Shown here piece by piece: positions 36,493 to 45,866 of a DNA stretch of 64,000 nucleotides. Each line of letters begins with the position of its first letter. The first letter of the stretch is position 1. Below the pieces are notes generated by a model. The model searched no databases. It had not been told where the DNA came from and saw only the letters and a list, made by a program, of their open reading frames with translations. This DNA comes from Planctomycetota bacterium (GTDB lineage Bacteria; Planctomycetota; J058; J103): contig BPJM01000004.1 in NCBI GenBank assembly GCA_026004615.1, forward strand, positions 1 to 64,000, in the 5' to 3' direction. A program made the translations under genes and the position numbers.

Positions 36493-37356
36493 TCAGATCA
36501 CACCGCCGTCGTCCTCATCCTGCGGCGGCTGCTGCCCGCCACCGGGAGCTGTGCCCTCCAGCGCCTTGCGCGCCGCCTCGGGAACCTCGACCGCGGTCTC
36601 GCCGATCCCGGAGAGCTGCACCTTGCGGGTGGTCTGGAACTCGAACTCGCGCCCGCGCAGCGCGATCTTGAGGTGCGCGGTGTACTCGTAGCGCGTGACG
36701 CGCCCCTGCTGGTCCACCCACACGGTGAGCTCACCCGAGGCCCTGGGCGGCTCGGCATTCGGGTCCTGCCCGCCCGAGCGCCGGCCGCCGCCCGCGCGGG
36801 GAACCAGCCTGCGCACCGCCTCGGCCTGCAGGCTCGCCGTGTAGCGCTGCAGCGCGCCGTCGGCCTGCGGGGCCTTCGCCTCGGCGATCCCGTTCGCCAG
36901 GATGGCCAGCTCCGCATGGGGCAGCGTCATCCGGGCGAGCCGCCAGGCGGGGTTGCCCCAGCCCTGCTGCCGGCCGCGCGCTCGCTGCCCGCCCTGTCCG
37001 GGGCCTGCGGGCTCGGCGAGCCGGCTCCACTGCCCGCCGCCGGTGCGCGCCACCATGTCATCGCCGAGCACGATCAGCTCGGTGTCCCCGCTCTTGATCC
37101 AGCTCGCCTGCTCCCGCGCATACCGGCCCTCGATCGGTGCAGCCGCCCCGCCACCGCCCTGCGGGCGCTCTCGCCCGCCTGGGCGCGCCCTCTCGACGGT
37201 GGCCGTGAAGGCGTAGCTCTCGTACTGCGCTGCCTTGCCGAGCGCTGCCTTCAGCGCTTCGGTGGGCTGGGGTGTCTCGTCGGCCCGCGCCGGCACGGGC
37301 GCGAGCGGGAGCGCGGCCGCCAGGGCAGCCGCCAGGGTGAACGTCCTCGGACGCAT
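36493..37356 (-). CDS. secreted protein of unknown function, LolA-like beta pattern
   Basis: 287 residues. Signal peptide (FTLAAALAAALPLAPVPARA). The mature part alternates strands and glycine-rich loops: YESYAFTATVERARPGGRER, QASWIKSGDTELIVLGDDMV, SGELTVWVDQQGRVTRYEYT, and ALRGREFEFQTTRKVQLSGI. This order recalls half-barrel lipoprotein-carrier-like proteins but is not conclusive. ATG 37356 has GAGGAGG at a normal distance; ATG 37365 would overlap it. Confidence 0.6.
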   Translation of the reverse strand: MRPRTFTLAAALAAALPLAPVPARADETPQPTEALKAALGKAAQYESYAFTATVERARPGGRERPQGGGGAAAPIEGRYAREQASWIKSGDTELIVLGDDMVARTGGGQWSRLAEPAGPGQGGQRARGRQQGWGNPAWRLARMTLPHAELAILANGIAEAKAPQADGALQRYTASLQAEAVRRLVPRAGGGRRSGGQDPNAEPPRASGELTVWVDQQGRVTRYEYTAHLKIALRGREFEFQTTRKVQLSGIGETAVEVPEAARKALEGTAPGGGQQPPQDEDDGGVI

Positions 37357-37849
37357 CGGGGTCATCCTCCTCTTGGAACCGTCTTCGTCCCGAGCGGGCT
37401 GGCTACCGGCGAGCACGCGCGGTCGCCGTTCCCGCCACCGCCTGCGCTCCACTGCGCGGCGATCATGGATGAGAACGAGCGCTTCCGCTCGCAGGTAACG
37501 CCGCGGTTGCACGGCCCATCGCATTGCACCGCATCCCCGAGCCCGGCCGGCGGGGCCACTGCGCCAGCGCTGCCCGGCGGCGTAGCTCCAAGGCGCACCG
37601 GCGCGATCCGTCTTGCAGGAAAGTGGCAGCAGCCTACGATGCTGCGGCCGTTGGGAGCCGCTCGGGCTGCTGCGGAAGGACCGGCTGGGCGGCCAGCCCG
37701 CCTGCCGCCCAGGCCCACCAGCCCGGCGCCGGCGCACTGCAGGCGCGCCGGCGCGGCGGCCCCGGGCGCGCAGGGCTACGCCCGGGCGCGCCCGCTCGCC
37801 CCGCACCCGAACACGCGCGAAACCGGCCAGTCGAACGGGAGGTAACGCG
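37357..37849. other. divergent intergenic stretch
   Basis: 493 bases between the secreted protein gene and the MacA-like gene. No protein-like frame. It contains the promoter-like pair at 37613-37640 and a purine-rich stretch GATGAGAACGAGCGC near 37468. No repeat or hairpin of note. Confidence 0.4.
37613..37640 (+). promoter_or_regulatory. possible promoter (TTGCAG-N16-TACGAT) for the MacA-like operon
   Basis: TTGCAG (37613-37618) and TACGAT (37635-37640) are spaced by 16 bases. The start would be near 37647, giving a leader of about 200 bases before GTG 37850. Pattern match only. Confidence 0.4.
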
Positions 37850-39265
37850 GTGAGACATACCCGGATCCTGATCGCCGGCCTGCTGCTCGCGGTGGCGGCG
37901 GGCGCGGGCCACCAGCTCCACGCGCCGGGCGGCGCGGGCGCCACCCCGCCGCCCGGTGGCGCCAGCGCCGGGAGGGCGACCGAGCAGGTCACGGCGGCGC
38001 GCGGCCCGTTCCGCGTCGCCGTCGCCGCCTCGGGACGCGTGGTGCCGCGGCTGCAGGTGGAGATCAAGGCAAAGGCGAGCGGGCAGATCGTCCGCCTGCC
38101 CAAGGATGTCAGCGATGCGGTCGAGCAGGGCGAGCTGCTGGTCGAGCTCGACCCGGCGGACGAGGAGCGGCTGGTGCGCCAGGCCCGCGCCACGCTCGCG
38201 GCCTCGCGCGCGCGACTGGTGCAGGCGCGCCGCAACCTGCAGCTCGCCGAACAGCGGCTGCCGGGCGCCCGCCGGCGCGCGCAAGCAGAGCTCGAGGCCG
38301 CCCAGGCGCGCTGTGCCGAGGCCGAGGCGAAGGTGCGGCGCGAGGCGGAGCTGCTCGCCCGCCAGCTCTCCAGCCCCGAGGTCTACGAGGCCGCACGCAC
38401 CGCTGCCGCCCAGGCCGCCGCGGAGCTGGCGCGCGCCCGCGCCGCCCTCGAAGAGGTGGCGCTGCAGGAGCAGGCGCTCGAACTCGCACGTCAGGATGTC
38501 GTGCTCGCCGAGGCCACGGTCGAATCCGACGAGGTGGCGCTGTCGCTCGCGGAGCGGCGGCTGGCGGACACGCGCGTGCTCGCCCCCATCGACGGCGTCG
38601 TCACCGCGCGGCACGTGCAGGTGGGACAGATCATCTCCTCCGGCATCAACAACGTGAGCGGCGGCACTCCGATGCTCGAACTGGCGGATCTGTCGCGCGT
38701 GTTCGTGCTGGCCTCGGTCGACGAGAGCCGCATCGGACAGGTGCGGGTGGGCCAGCCCGCCTCCATCACGGTCGAGGCCTACCCCGAGCTCCGGTTCACC
38801 GGCGCGGTCGAGCGGGTGGCCGCCAAGGGCACCGTCGCCAACAACGTGGTCACCTTCGAGGTAAAGGTCGAGGTGCTGGATCCGCGCAAGCGGCTGCTCA
38901 AACCCGAGATGACGGCGCAGGTCGAGATCCTCGTCGTCGACAAGGACGACGCCGTGCTCCTGCCCGTGCAGGCCGTGCAGCGCGACACCCGCGGGCGTAC
39001 CTTCGTGCGCGTGCCCCAGGGCGGCGGCGCCGCCGAGCGCGAGGTCGAGGTGGGGCTGTCGGACGGCGGGCGGATCGAGGTGCTGGCCGGGCTGCTCGAA
39101 GGTGAGGCGGTGCTGCTCGGGGGCGGGCAGACCAGTCGCTGGCGCCGCAGTAGCGGTGCCGGCGGCGGCAGCAGCGGGCCGCAGGGCGAGGGAGCCGCGA
39201 ACGCGCTGGAGCAGCGCCGCCAGCAGCGCGCGATGCGCCTGATCCTCGGCGGTGACAGGAACTGA
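37850..39265 (+). CDS. MacA/HlyD-type periplasmic adaptor of a tripartite exporter
   Basis: 471 residues. N-terminal signal anchor (LIAGLLLAVAAGAG). The lipoyl half-domain VEIKAKASGQIVRLPKDVSD is followed by a long helical hairpin (residues about 105 to 230, EAAQARCAEAEAKVRREAEL). Then come DTRVLAPIDGVVTARHVQVG (second lipoyl half), beta-barrel and C-terminal domain (LLPVQAVQRDTRGRTFVRVP). It links an inner-membrane permease to an outer-membrane channel. GTG start with a GGGAGG site. It is followed by a MacB-type permease. Confidence 0.88.
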   Translation: MRHTRILIAGLLLAVAAGAGHQLHAPGGAGATPPPGGASAGRATEQVTAARGPFRVAVAASGRVVPRLQVEIKAKASGQIVRLPKDVSDAVEQGELLVELDPADEERLVRQARATLAASRARLVQARRNLQLAEQRLPGARRRAQAELEAAQARCAEAEAKVRREAELLARQLSSPEVYEAARTAAAQAAAELARARAALEEVALQEQALELARQDVVLAEATVESDEVALSLAERRLADTRVLAPIDGVVTARHVQVGQIISSGINNVSGGTPMLELADLSRVFVLASVDESRIGQVRVGQPASITVEAYPELRFTGAVERVAAKGTVANNVVTFEVKVEVLDPRKRLLKPEMTAQVEILVVDKDDAVLLPVQAVQRDTRGRTFVRVPQGGGAAEREVEVGLSDGGRIEVLAGLLEGEAVLLGGGQTSRWRRSSGAGGGSSGPQGEGAANALEQRRQQRAMRLILGGDRN

Positions 39266-39325
39266 ACGGACGCCGTCCCGGCCGGCAGGGCCCGCCGGGC
39301 CGGCGCGAGGTGGAGGATCGAGCCG

Positions 39326-40535
39326 GTGCCGTTGTGGACGGTGATCCAGGTCGCGCTCACGAGCCTGCTCGCGCACAAGCTACGCTCGTTCCTCGCCATG
39401 CTCGGGATCATCATCGGCGTCGGCTCGGTCATCGCGATGCTGGCACTGGGCAGCGGCGCAGAGCGGCGGGTGATGGCGCGACTGGAGGCGATGGGGACCA
39501 ACCTGCTCGTGGTCCGCCCGGAGCGGCGCTCCTTCCGGGGCGCGGCGACGGACACCGAGGCGGGAACTCACGCTCCAGGACGCCGAGGCCATCCTGCGCG
39601 AGGTCAGCGCGGTGCGCGAGGTGGCGCCGGTCGTGAGCGGCTTCGCCCACCTGAAATACCGCGACCGCGACACGCGCGCCAGCGTGCTCGGCACCACCGT
39701 CACCTACCTGCCCGTGCGCGCATTCGAGGTCGAGCGGGGCCGCGCCTTCACCGAGATCGAAGTCGAGAGCGGCGCCCCCGTGGTGCTGCTCGGGCCCGAT
39801 ACCGCGCGCGAGCTGTTCGGCGAGCAGGATCCGCTGGGGCAGACGGTGCGCATCGAACAGGTCGCCTGCCAGGTCATCGGGGTGCTCGAGCCCAAGGGCG
39901 ATCAGGGCTGGTACAACCCCGACCAGCAGACGCTGGTGCCCTATCCGGTCGCGATGCGCCAGCTGTTCGGCCAGCGCACGCTGCGCGAGATCGGTATCCG
40001 GATGGAGGACGGGGCGGATCTGCAACACGCCGAAGCCCAGGTGGCGGCACTGCTGCGGCGCCGGCACCAGCGCAGACCAGGAGCCGGGGATGACTTCCGC
40101 ATCCGCAACCAGGCCGAACTGCTCGACACCTACTCGAGCGTGAGCCGGACCTTCACGCTGCTGCTCGGCGGCATCGCCAGCATCTCGCTGCTGGTCGGCG
40201 GCATCGGAATCATGAACATCATGCTGGTGACGGTGACCGAACGCACCCGCGAGATCGGCATCCGCAAGGCCATCGGCGCGCGCGAACGCGACATCCTGCG
40301 CCAGTTCCTCATCGAGGCGGTGCTCATGAGCGGGCTGGGCGGGCTGTTCGGACTGCTCGCGGGCCTGGGCGCGAGCTGGGCGTTCGACCGCTTCAGCGGC
40401 TTCGAGATCGTGCTCGAGCCGGGTGCGGTGGCGCTGGCGCTGGGGTTCGCGGCCGCGGTCGGCATCTTCTTCGGCTACTACCCCGCGCGCCGTGCCGCCG
40501 CGCTCGACCCCATCGAGGCGCTGCGCTACGAGTAG
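39326..40535 (+). CDS. MacB/FtsX-type ABC transporter permease (one frameshift, ATPase absent)
   Basis: About 402 residues in the composite frame. N-terminal membrane helix and MacB core: LTSLLAHKLRSFLAMLGIII, GVGSVIAMLALGSGAE. Periplasmic core with GTTVTYLPVRAFEVERGRAF. The C-terminal FtsX part has GGIGIMNIMLVTVTERTREI and GIRKAIGARERDILRQF, then FFGYYPARRAAALDPIEALR. One extra base near 39563 breaks the frame; after it LTLQDAEAILREV resumes. The ATP-binding subunit normally beside such permeases is missing from this operon. GTG start at 39326 with GGAGG. Confidence 0.82.
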
Positions 40536-40558
40536 GGCGCGGCCGGCGCCGGGCGGGC

Positions 40559-40587
40559 TTGAAGGCAGGCGGCCGCCGGGCTATGCT
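40559..40587 (+). promoter_or_regulatory. promoter of the outer-membrane barrel gene (TTGAAG-N17-TATGCT)
   Basis: TTGAAG (40559-40564) and TATGCT (40582-40587) have the ideal 17-base spacing. Start predicted near 40594, giving a 12-base leader that still contains the GGAGG ribosome site. Confidence 0.55.
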
Positions 40588-40605
40588 CCCGCCCCGGAGG
40601 TCCTC

Positions 40606-42036
40606 ATGCCGCCTGCAGACCGGCAGCGCGCTGCACGAACGGTCACCGGTCCCTGCCCGGCTGGCGCCGCCCGCGCGCTGCTGCGCGCGGCGGTGCTCGC
40701 GGCGGCCGGCGCCGCCGCCGCCGCCGCGCCGGCCGCGCCACCGCCCGCCTCCGGCCCGGCGCCCGCCGCGCCGGCCGAACGCCCCTACGATCCGCGCGCC
40801 GGCATCGAGGAGAGCGGCCGCATCCCGAAGGTGGAACTGCCCCCGGATCTCGAGCACCCCGAGCGCTGGCGCTACATCCCCGAGGGCCGCATCAAACCGG
40901 GCAACGTGCTGGAGCGCTTCCTCGTCACCACCTTCATCGCCCCGTTCGTCTTCTTCGACGAGGAGGTGGGGTTCGGCGGCGGGGTGGCGATCACCGACAT
41001 CGATTTCCGCACCCAGCGCCGGCGCGAGTTCGCCGGCATCGCGCTCAGCTACACCACCGAGGGCCAGCAGCGCTACACCATCCGCTGGCGGCGCCGGCTG
41101 CACCACCGCGACCTGCCCCAGGGAGGCGTCATCTTCGACGAGCGCAGCGAGCTGGTGGCACTCGGCGGCTACGAGCGCACGCTCACCCGCCGCTTCTTCG
41201 GGCTCGGTCCGGACACGCGCGAGCGCGACGAGACCGATTACCTCGAGGAGGTGAGCTTCCTCGGCGCCGGCCTGGAGCTGGCGCTGCCCCGCGCGGCCGG
41301 CGACTGGGTGGTGGAGTTCGGGCTCTCCGCCCAGCACACCAACCTGTCGCGCGGCCGGGTCGACGATGAGCCCGACACCAAGGACGTGTTCCCGGAGCTG
41401 TTCGCCGCCGGCGATCGCCACGACAGCCTGTGGGTGACGCTGGGACTGCGCCTGGACACCCGCGACAGCGAGGTCAACCCCTACCGGGGCTTCCACCTCG
41501 GCGCCACCGCCACCCTGGCGCCGGTGCAGACGCACGGGCTGTTCGGTGCCACCCTCGGTCTCGAGGCGAGCTGGGTGGTGGCGGTGCCGGGGTTGTTCCA
41601 CCGCGGCGGCGATCCGGACGAGGCGCATCCGCCGACCGATACCGTGGCGCTGGGGGCGCGCCTGTGGTGGACCGAGGGCCGGCTGCCGTTCTGGGCGCTG
41701 CCGACGCTCGGCGGCCAGAACACCCTGCGCGGCTTCGTGCCCAACCGCTGGACCGACCGGGCGGCGTGGCACGCGGCGCTGGAGTATCGCTTCTGGTTCA
41801 TCCCGCGCGGCTTCGCGCTCACCGAGTCGATCCGCATCGAGCGGATCGGGGCGGCACTGTTCTTCGAGGCGGGCAGCGTCGCCGCGCGCGTGGAGAAGTT
41901 CGGCACCGCTGGCATCAAGCCGAGTGGCGGGCTGGGGCTTCGCTTCACGCTCGAACGCTCGGCGCTGTTCCGCGCCGATCTGGGGTTTTCCGAGGACGGC
42001 ACCAACCTCGCCCTCGGATTCGGGGTGAGCTTCTGA
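40606..42036 (+). CDS. Omp85/TamA-like outer-membrane beta-barrel protein (Bac_surface_Ag type)
   Basis: 476 residues. Ala/Pro-rich signal region, then PYDPRAGIEESGRIPKVELP. The barrel begins near EEVGFGGGVAITDIDFRTQR. Typical Omp85 features are LGLRLDTRDSEVNPYRGFHL (the RDxxxNPxxG turn), LGGQNTLRGFVPNRW (the RGF-type L6 motif region) and a C-terminal strand ending in Phe (LALGFGVSF). No POTRA repeats are evident, so it may be a short Omp85 member. It has its own promoter-like element downstream of the permease. Confidence 0.82.
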   Translation: MPPADRQRAARTVTGPCPAGAARALLRAAVLAAAGAAAAAAPAAPPPASGPAPAAPAERPYDPRAGIEESGRIPKVELPPDLEHPERWRYIPEGRIKPGNVLERFLVTTFIAPFVFFDEEVGFGGGVAITDIDFRTQRRREFAGIALSYTTEGQQRYTIRWRRRLHHRDLPQGGVIFDERSELVALGGYERTLTRRFFGLGPDTRERDETDYLEEVSFLGAGLELALPRAAGDWVVEFGLSAQHTNLSRGRVDDEPDTKDVFPELFAAGDRHDSLWVTLGLRLDTRDSEVNPYRGFHLGATATLAPVQTHGLFGATLGLEASWVVAVPGLFHRGGDPDEAHPPTDTVALGARLWWTEGRLPFWALPTLGGQNTLRGFVPNRWTDRAAWHAALEYRFWFIPRGFALTESIRIERIGAALFFEAGSVAARVEKFGTAGIKPSGGLGLRFTLERSALFRADLGFSEDGTNLALGFGVSF

Positions 42037-42057
42037 ACGGAAAGCGCACTGCAGCGC

Positions 42058-44034
42058 CTATGAGCCCGGCGCGCCCTCGCCCCGCACCACCGCCCCCAGC
42101 AGGCGGCGCAGCGCGGCGGGATCGAAGGGCTTGTCCAGCCACGGCCGGCCGAGCGCCTGCAGGAACGAGCGCGCGCGCTCGGTGAACACCCCGCCGGTCA
42201 TGAACACCATGCGCGCGGCGAGCGCCGGCTCGCGCGCGGCCAGCCAGGCGTGCAGATCCATGCCGGAGACCTCCGGCATCATGACGTCGCACAGCACCGC
42301 ATCGAAGCGGCTGTCTCGCTGCAGCAGCGCCTGGGCCGCCTCGCCGGACTCGGCGGTCACCACCTCGTAGTCCTCGGCCAGCAGGCGCGCCACGGCCTGC
42401 AACAGCATCGGCTCGTCATCGATCACCAGCACCCGCGGGCGCACGGCGGCGGCAGGCGAAACCTCCGGGGTGGTAGGCGGGGCGGCGGGCGGCGGGAGCC
42501 GGTCCGGCAACGCCGCAGGCAGCCACACCGTGAACCGCGCGCCGGCGCCGAGCTCGCTCTCGACCTCGATCCGCCCGCCGGCACCGGTCACGATGCTGTG
42601 GCAGATCGACAGCCCGAGCCCCGAGCCCTCGCCGACCGGCTTGGTGGTGAAGAACGGATCGAACAGCCGCCCCAGCTGCTCGGAGCCGATGCCGCACCCG
42701 GTGTCGGCGACCTCGATCGCCACCTGCCCGTCGGCGTGCCAGGTCCGCACCCGGATCTGGTTGCGCTCGGCTGCCCCCTCGGGGATCGCCTGGGCGGCGT
42801 TGACGAGCAGGTTGAGCAGCACCTGCTCCAGCCGCGCCGGCGCGCAGGCCACCGGGGGCACGGGCTGGAGCTCGCGGACCAGTCGCGCGCGGTAGCGCAC
42901 CTGGGGCGCCACCAGCTGCAGCGTCCGCTCGAGCGCCGCGGGGATCTCCGCCGGCCCGCTCTCCTCCGGCTCGGTGCGGGCGAACAGCCTGAGGGCGCGC
43001 ACGATCTCGCGCACCCGGCTCGCCCCCTCGTGCGCCTGCGCCACCAGCCGCTGCAGTTCCTGGCGGGTGACCTCGCGCGCCTGCAGCTGCTCCAGCGCCG
43101 CCAGCGCCTCGGCGGCGCCGGGCTGCGCGCGCTGCGCCTGTAGCGCCAGCCGGCACCGCTCCAGCGCCCCGAACACCACCGGCAGCTCGGTGGCGAGCGC
43201 CTCCAGGTGGCACAGGACGTAGGTCAGGGGATTGTTGATCTCGTGGGCGACCCCGGCGGCGAGCAACCCCACGCTCGCCAGCCGATCGGCCTGCATGAGC
43301 TGCGCCGCCATCTGCCGCCGCGCGGTGACATCGCGCACGTTGACGACGAGGCCGCCCACCCGCGGATCCTCGAGCAGGTTCGCTCCCAGCGCCTCCACCC
43401 AGCGCCAGCTGCCGTCGCCATGCGCCAGCCGCAGCTCGATCGCCGGCGCGGGACCGGCGATCCGGACCCGCTCGGCGAGAAAGGCTGCCACCCGGTCGCG
43501 ATCCTCCGGGTGGATCAGTGCGAAGACCGAGCGGCCGACCCACTCCTGCGGCTCGCGACCGAGCAGCCGCCGGGCCGCGGCGCTCACCGCGCGGAGAATG
43601 CCATCGGCGCTCAGCACCGCGGTGATGTCGTTGCCGAGCTCCAGGAGCAGCGCCTGCTCGCGCTCGGCGGCGCGGCGGGGCGCGCTCTGCAGCTGGAGCG
43701 CGAGCCGCCGCGGCGGCGCCGGCAGCTCGGCGAGCTCATCCGCGCCGGCGGCGAGCAGCCGTTCCGCGCGCTCCTGCACCCCCACCTCGGCGCGCCCGCA
43801 CAACCCCACGACGACGGGCGTCGCCCCGCCCGGCGCCGCGCGCACCTGCCGCAGCAGCTCTTCGGCCTCGCTGTCCCTCAGGCCCGGGCCGAGCACGAGC
43901 ACCCGCGGCAGCCGCCCCCGGCCGCGCAGCGCCGCGCCGTCCGGCTCCGCCACCAGCTCCACCGCGAGCCCGGCGGCGCCGAGCAGCCCCAGCAGCGCCG
44001 CCGCGCGCTCGCGCTCGGGCTCCACCAGGACCAT
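42058..44034 (-). CDS. hybrid sensor histidine kinase (degenerate REC - PAS - HisKA - HATPase - REC)
   Basis: About 658 residues from ATG 44034; a GTG at 44058 adds eight. Residues 1 to 105 resemble a receiver domain that begins MVLVEPERER, without the usual acidic pair. A PAS domain follows at about 130 to 245 (GNDITAVLSADGILRAVSAA, GDGSWRWVEAL). HisKA with LLAAGVAHEINNPLTYVL has the phospho-accepting His. HATPase motifs are LLNLLVNAAQAIPEG, VADTGCGIGSE and GEGSGLGLSICHSI. The C-terminal receiver has VLVIDDEPMLLQ and LCDVMMPEVSGMD (phospho-Asp). No membrane segments, so a cytoplasmic sensor. It converges with the barrel gene at 42036. Confidence 0.88.
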   Translation of the reverse strand: MVLVEPERERAAALLGLLGAAGLAVELVAEPDGAALRGRGRLPRVLVLGPGLRDSEAEELLRQVRAAPGGATPVVVGLCGRAEVGVQERAERLLAAGADELAELPAPPRRLALQLQSAPRRAAEREQALLLELGNDITAVLSADGILRAVSAAARRLLGREPQEWVGRSVFALIHPEDRDRVAAFLAERVRIAGPAPAIELRLAHGDGSWRWVEALGANLLEDPRVGGLVVNVRDVTARRQMAAQLMQADRLASVGLLAAGVAHEINNPLTYVLCHLEALATELPVVFGALERCRLALQAQRAQPGAAEALAALEQLQAREVTRQELQRLVAQAHEGASRVREIVRALRLFARTEPEESGPAEIPAALERTLQLVAPQVRYRARLVRELQPVPPVACAPARLEQVLLNLLVNAAQAIPEGAAERNQIRVRTWHADGQVAIEVADTGCGIGSEQLGRLFDPFFTTKPVGEGSGLGLSICHSIVTGAGGRIEVESELGAGARFTVWLPAALPDRLPPPAAPPTTPEVSPAAAVRPRVLVIDDEPMLLQAVARLLAEDYEVVTAESGEAAQALLQRDSRFDAVLCDVMMPEVSGMDLHAWLAAREPALAARMVFMTGGVFTERARSFLQALGRPWLDKPFDPAALRRLLGAVVRGEGAPGS

Positions 44035-44082
44035 CTCGCGCACGGCGCGTCCCCGCACGGAACTCTTGCTCGGCGGCCCCCC

Positions 44083-44111
44083 ATCTTAGCGTCGCGCCCG
44101 GGCACCCCCAA
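44083..44111 (-). promoter_or_regulatory. promoter of the hybrid kinase (TTGGGG-N17-TAAGAT)
   Basis: On the minus strand TTGGGG (44106-44111) and TAAGAT (44083-44088) are 17 bases apart in the short gap after the flavoprotein gene. Start predicted near 44076. Confidence 0.45.
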
Positions 44112-44118
44112 GCACCGC

Positions 44119-45645
44119 TCAGCGCCGCCAGGCGAACCACTTCGCGAACAGCCAGCGCACGCGCGGGGTGAGGCGGGTGCGGTTGTAGGCGTCGGCGACG
44201 CGCCGGATGGCCTCGGCCTGGGTCGGGTAGGGGTGGATCGTGCTCGCGATCGCGCCCAGCCCCAGGCCTGCGGTCATGGCCAGGCTCAGCTCCGCGATCA
44301 GCTCCCCGGCGTGGCGGGCCACGATCGTGGCCCCGGCGATGCGGTCGCGGCCGCGCTCCAGGTGCACCTTGACGAAACCCTCGGTCTCTCCATCCAGGAT
44401 GGCGCGGTCCACCCCCTGCAGCCGCTCGGTGAACGTCCGCAGCCCGAGCCCGCGCCGTTCGGCCTCGGCGAGCGTCAACCCCACGTGGGCGACCTCCGGA
44501 TCGGTGTAGGTGCACCATGGCACGGTGAGCGCGCTCGCGCGCGCGCGGCCGCAGAACAGCGCGTTGCGGAGCACCAGCCGCGCCTGGGCGTCCGCCACGT
44601 GCGTGAACCTGTGGTGCGAGCAGACATCGCCGGCGGCATAGATGCGCCGGTTGGTCGTGCGCAACCGGTCGTCGACCAGCACCCCCCGCCTGGGCTCGAA
44701 GGCGACGCCGGCCTGCTCCAGTCCAAGGTCCTCGACGTTGGGAGCGCGCCCGACGCCGAGCAGGATCGCATCGCAGGCGATCTCGCGCGGCTCGCCGGCG
44801 ACCTGCAGGTGCAGCACCCTGTCCCGCCCGCGCGTCTCGACCCGCTTCGTCTCGGTGCGGGTCAGGATCTCGATTCCCTCTCGCTCCAGCGCTGCCCGCA
44901 CGATGGCGATCGCGTCGGGGTCCTCCCGGCCCATGATCTCGGGCAGCAGCTCGATCAGGGTCACCTGGGCACCGAAGCGGCGGAAGGCCTGCGCCAGCTC
45001 GCAGCCGATCGGGCCGGCGCCGATGACCGCGAGCCGGCGCGGCAGCTCCGTCAGCTCGAACACCGTGACGTTGTCGAGGTAGCCCGCCTCCACCAGCCCC
45101 GGGATGGGCAGTGCGACCGGGCGGCCGCCGGTGGCGATCACCGCTCGTGCAAACCGCAGCCGCTTGCCGTCCACCTCGAGCGCATCCGGGGCGACGAAGC
45201 GGCCGTGCCCGAGGAAGACCTCGACCCCGAGCCGCTCCAGGCGCGCCACCGAGTCGTGCTCGCTGATGCGCGCGCGCAGCCGCCGCATCCGCTCCATGAC
45301 CGCGCCGAAGTCGACCTCGAGCCCGGGCGGCACGCGGACCCCGAAGGCGCCGGCGGCGCGCACCTCGGCCGCGGCCCGCGCCGCGCGCAGCAGCGCCTTG
45401 GACGGCACGCAGCCCACGTTGAGGCAGTCCCCGCCCAGCAGGTGCCGCTCCACCAGCGCCACCTTCGCCCCCAGCCCCGCCGCCCCCACCGCTGCCACCA
45501 GCCCGGCAGCACCCGCCCCGAGCACGACCAGGTTGTAGCGCCCCGCCGGCTCGGGGTTGCGCCGTCCCGGCGGGTGGACGTTGGCGATCCACCGGCGGTT
45601 GTGCGCGTCGTCGGGTCGTACCCGCACCGGGGCGGTGGCGCTCAC
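44119..45645 (-). CDS. FAD-dependent pyridine-nucleotide disulfide oxidoreductase, mercuric-reductase-like
   Basis: 508 residues. FAD site NLVVLGAGAAGLVAAVGAAG, redox pair GGDCLNVGCVPSKALLRAA, NAD(P) site LAVIGAGPIGCELAQAFRRF, second FAD motif RIYAAGDVC. C-terminal dimer domain with the catalytic His-Glu segment TIHPYPTQAEAIRRVADAYN. It lacks the N-terminal metal-binding domain and the C-terminal Cys-Cys of true MerA, so mercury reduction is doubtful. Such 'MerA-like' enzymes are often of unknown substrate. GTG start overlaps the stop of the small upstream gene (GTGA). Confidence 0.85.
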   Translation of the reverse strand: MSATAPVRVRPDDAHNRRWIANVHPPGRRNPEPAGRYNLVVLGAGAAGLVAAVGAAGLGAKVALVERHLLGGDCLNVGCVPSKALLRAARAAAEVRAAGAFGVRVPPGLEVDFGAVMERMRRLRARISEHDSVARLERLGVEVFLGHGRFVAPDALEVDGKRLRFARAVIATGGRPVALPIPGLVEAGYLDNVTVFELTELPRRLAVIGAGPIGCELAQAFRRFGAQVTLIELLPEIMGREDPDAIAIVRAALEREGIEILTRTETKRVETRGRDRVLHLQVAGEPREIACDAILLGVGRAPNVEDLGLEQAGVAFEPRRGVLVDDRLRTTNRRIYAAGDVCSHHRFTHVADAQARLVLRNALFCGRARASALTVPWCTYTDPEVAHVGLTLAEAERRGLGLRTFTERLQGVDRAILDGETEGFVKVHLERGRDRIAGATIVARHAGELIAELSLAMTAGLGLGAIASTIHPYPTQAEAIRRVADAYNRTRLTPRVRWLFAKWFAWRR

Positions 45646-45866
45646 GGGCGGCTGTCCTCCGGCGGTCCCTCACCCCGTACCGGCGGAGCGGGGCCCGCAT
45701 TCCCGGGCGCTGCCGGGGCGCCGCCCCCGGCCGTGGCCGTGGGCTCGCGGCGCGCGGGCCCGGAGCCTTCGCGGCGCGCGGGCGCCGCCCCGCGCTCCAC
45801 CTGCTCGTGCTCATCGGAGGGCGGCGTGGCCCCGAACAGCAGCAGCAACAGCTCCCACCATCGCAT
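45642..45866 (-). CDS. small proline- and alanine-rich protein (hypothetical)
   Basis: 74 residues. A short hydrophobic start (MRWWELLLLLFGATP) is followed by a Glu/Arg then Pro/Ala/Gly-rich tail. The stop overlaps the start of the oxidoreductase by the GTGA arrangement, which argues that it is translated and coupled. No family recognised. It could be a small membrane-bound partner, or chance coding. Confidence 0.4.
   Translation of the reverse strand: MRWWELLLLLFGATPPSDEHEQVERGAAPARREGSGPARREPTATAGGGAPAAPGNAGPAPPVRGEGPPEDSRP

Noticed and set aside
44119..45645. True mercuric reductase (merA)
   Set aside because: N-terminal metal-binding domain and C-terminal Cys pair are missing and there is no merR, merT or merP nearby.
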